Shown here: one piece after another, positions 9,690-11,123 of the stretch | Numbering within the stretch: position 1 is the first letter of the stretch | How the letters are laid out: each line of letters begins with the position of its first letter | Origin: Candidatus Bipolaricaulota bacterium | Lineage (GTDB): Bacteria; Bipolaricaulota; Bipolaricaulia; UBA7950; UBA9294 | Assembly (NCBI GenBank): GCA_015485945.1 | Contig: WFSM01000190.1 | Coordinates: forward strand, 1-11,123 | Length of the DNA: 11,123 nucleotides | Direction: 5' to 3' | The notes under the pieces: model-generated | The model's database searches: none | What the model saw: only the letters and a program-made list of their open reading frames with translations | Told to the model about the DNA's origin: nothing | Made by a program: the position numbers and the translations under genes

Positions 9690-9695
9690 GGGAGG
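9690..9695 (+). promoter_or_regulatory. Ribosome-binding site that sets the aspartokinase start
   Basis: GGGAGG lies four bases before the ATG at 9700 and directly after the terminator U-tract. A TTG at 9688 would extend the frame by four residues but sits before this site and inside the U-tract region, so the ATG is the better start. Confidence 0.85.
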
Positions 9696-9699
9696 CGAT

Positions 9700-11112
9700 A
9701 TGCGCACACTGGTGATGAAATTCGGCGGGACGTCAGTGGGAACCGGCGCTGCCATGGCCCAAGCGGCGAAGGGCGTCTCCAATGCCGTGGAGGATGGGGA
9801 TCGTGTGGTAGTTGTCGTCTCCGCGCTCAGTGGGGTGACCGACATGCTGATCGATGGGGCGAAGAGCGCGGCGGATGGAAACGAGGACCAGTATCACAAG
9901 ATCGCGGATGCCCTCCGGACGCGCCATCGCGCGATGGCGGCGGAGCTTATCCCCGATCCGACTGAGCGGAAGGCGGTCGAGAACGCGATCGAGGAGCACT
10001 TAGCTGAGTTTTCCCGGCGGTGCGCAAGCGTCGCCGTGTTGCGCGAGCTCACCCCGCGGGCGCTGGACGGGATCGTATCGTTCGGGGAGCGGCTGAGTGC
10101 GCGCCTGTTCGCCGCGGTCCTGCGCGGGAGCGGACTGCGGAGCGAGGCGATCGACGCTACTGAGCTCATCGTCACCGATGACACGTTTCAGCATGCGGTC
10201 CCGCTCCCCGATCCGACGCGGGACCGGATCGCCGCCCGCCTCACCCCGCTCCTCGACCGCGGGGTTATCCCGGTGGTCACCGGGTTCATCGGTGCGACCG
10301 CGTCCGGGGTGACGACCACCCTCGGCCGGGGCGGGAGCGACTACACCGCGGCGATCCTCGGGGAGATGCTCGGTGCCGACGCCGTGTGGATCTTCACCGA
10401 CGTCGACGGGGTGATGACTGCCGATCCCCGCATCGTCCCCGACGCGCGCGTGATCCCGGTCATCTCCTACACCGAGGTCGGAGAGCTCGCCTACTTCGGG
10501 GCGAAGGTCCTCCACCCGCGTACCATCCGGCCGGTGATCGAGCGCGGGATCCCCCTGTGGGTGAAGAACACGTTCAATCCGGACGCACCGGGAACGCGCA
10601 TTGTGCGCACCCCCGAGACCACCGACGGCACGGTCAAGGCGATCACGGTGATAACGGATCTAACCATGGTCAACGTCGAGGGGCGGGGGATGATCGGAGT
10701 GCCGGGGATCGCCGGGCGAACGTTCAGCGCGGTGGCGCGCGCCGGGGCAAACGTGCTCATGATCTCCCAGGCCTCGTCTGAGCAGTCGATCTGCTTCGTC
10801 GTGCCCACCAAGAACGCCCCGGCGGTCGTCGCCAGCCTGGAGGAGGAGTTCGTCCGCGAGCTCGTCCGGCAGGACATCGACCGCGTGTGGTCGCAGGACG
10901 GGATCGTCATCATAAGCGCGGTCGGGACGGGGATGCGCGGTACACCGGGGATTGCTGGCCGCATCTTCGGCACGCTCGGACGGAGCGGGATAAACGTGAT
11001 CGCGATCGCCCAAGGTTCGTCCGAGTGCAGCGTCTCTCTTGTCGTTGCCGCCGCGGACGCCACCGCCGCGGTGCGGGAGATTCACAAGGAGGTAATCAGC
11101 AATGGCAGATAA
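9700..11112 (+). CDS. lysC: Aspartate kinase (aspartokinase), two ACT domains
   Basis: This enzyme phosphorylates L-aspartate with ATP, the committed step to lysine, threonine, methionine and (in many bacteria) diaminopimelate for the cell wall. The 470-residue monofunctional protein has the amino-acid kinase domain first: KFGGTS (7-12) for ATP/aspartate binding, FGERLS (128-133), TLGRGGSD (207-214) and TDVDGV (233-238). Two ACT regulatory domains follow, beginning around GRGMIGVPGIAG (328-339) and GTGMRGTPGIAG (409-420), each followed by an I/VSQASSE- or AQGSSE-like ligand-site segment. Such ACT pairs bind lysine or threonine for feedback inhibition; which one cannot be read here. There is no homoserine dehydrogenase fusion. 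The gene is preceded by a promoter, structured leader and terminator, so control at the RNA level is likely in addition to feedback. Its stop lies 11 bases inside the next gene, probably asd. Confidence 0.97.
   Translation: MRTLVMKFGGTSVGTGAAMAQAAKGVSNAVEDGDRVVVVVSALSGVTDMLIDGAKSAADGNEDQYHKIADALRTRHRAMAAELIPDPTERKAVENAIEEHLAEFSRRCASVAVLRELTPRALDGIVSFGERLSARLFAAVLRGSGLRSEAIDATELIVTDDTFQHAVPLPDPTRDRIAARLTPLLDRGVIPVVTGFIGATASGVTTTLGRGGSDYTAAILGEMLGADAVWIFTDVDGVMTADPRIVPDARVIPVISYTEVGELAYFGAKVLHPRTIRPVIERGIPLWVKNTFNPDAPGTRIVRTPETTDGTVKAITVITDLTMVNVEGRGMIGVPGIAGRTFSAVARAGANVLMISQASSEQSICFVVPTKNAPAVVASLEEEFVRELVRQDIDRVWSQDGIVIISAVGTGMRGTPGIAGRIFGTLGRSGINVIAIAQGSSECSVSLVVAAADATAAVREIHKEVISNGR
11086..11093 (+). 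promoter_or_regulatory. Ribosome-binding site of the gene following aspartokinase
   Basis: AAGGAGGT is a full-strength Shine-Dalgarno sequence inside the last codons of aspartokinase, eight bases before the ATG at 11102. It supports a real overlapping downstream gene. Confidence 0.85.
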
Positions 11113-11123
11113 GATCCCTGTTG
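11102..11123 (+). CDS. asd: Start of a downstream gene, possibly aspartate-semialdehyde dehydrogenase
   Basis: Only seven codons are visible (MADKIPV) before the window ends. The ATG overlaps the aspartokinase end by 11 bases and has a strong ribosome-binding site, so it is co-transcribed with aspartokinase. Asd proteins often begin with a short Lys-Ile/Val-Pro-Val strand leading into the NADP-binding loop, and asd commonly follows aspartokinase because it performs the next step. The gene's existence is well supported; its identity is an inference from seven residues and position. Confidence 0.5.

Noticed and set aside
9539..9699. Lysine riboswitch (L box)
   Set aside because: This was expected before an aspartokinase gene, but the conserved 5' stem sequence, the GCCGAAG-type element and the five-helix layout are not present.

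Overview
The window is ordinary bacterial chromosome. It has Shine-Dalgarno sites, sigma-70-type promoters, a bacterial tRNA and tight operons. Most genes have fairly high GC: a 60-base stretch of the aspartokinase gene counted by hand is 67% G+C. The families are universal housekeeping ones (UvrA, UvrB, RmuC, HU, aspartokinase), so the sequence alone does not place the organism. An uncultured or little-studied lineage is a guess, not a reading.

Left part, minus strand (16-6082): a uvrB-uvrA-rmuC operon is read right to left. Each gene overlaps the next by the four-base ATGA arrangement, and a sigma-70-like promoter lies directly before uvrB. UvrA and UvrB are the damage-recognition core of nucleotide excision repair. 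RmuC is a membrane-anchored coiled-coil protein of the nuclease-like RmuC family. Below it on the same strand lies tRNA-Lys(CTT), with its own near-consensus promoter whose -35 box covers the rmuC stop codon. The first eight bases of a probable second tRNA are cut by the window edge.

Middle (6083-8263, plus strand): a mostly gene-free stretch holds the C-terminal remnant of a DppC/OppC-type peptide permease. Next come an APC-family amino-acid permease, partly AT-rich (37.5% G+C over a counted 120-base stretch), and an HU-family DNA-binding protein with its own promoter. HU converges on, and overlaps by 14 bases, a class V PLP aminotransferase on the minus strand.

Right part (9440-11123): between the divergent aminotransferase and aspartokinase genes is a consensus TTGACA-N17-TATGGT promoter, then about 150 bases of leader RNA. 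It contains a 17-bp stem with a single bulge closing two hairpins, a second long imperfect hairpin sharing four bases with the first stem, and a strong intrinsic terminator just before the aspartokinase ribosome-binding site. This layout suggests transcription attenuation or a riboswitch controlling aspartokinase and the overlapping next gene (probably asd), the first two steps of the aspartate-family amino-acid pathway. It does not match the lysine riboswitch motifs I know, and it is the best candidate here for something undescribed.
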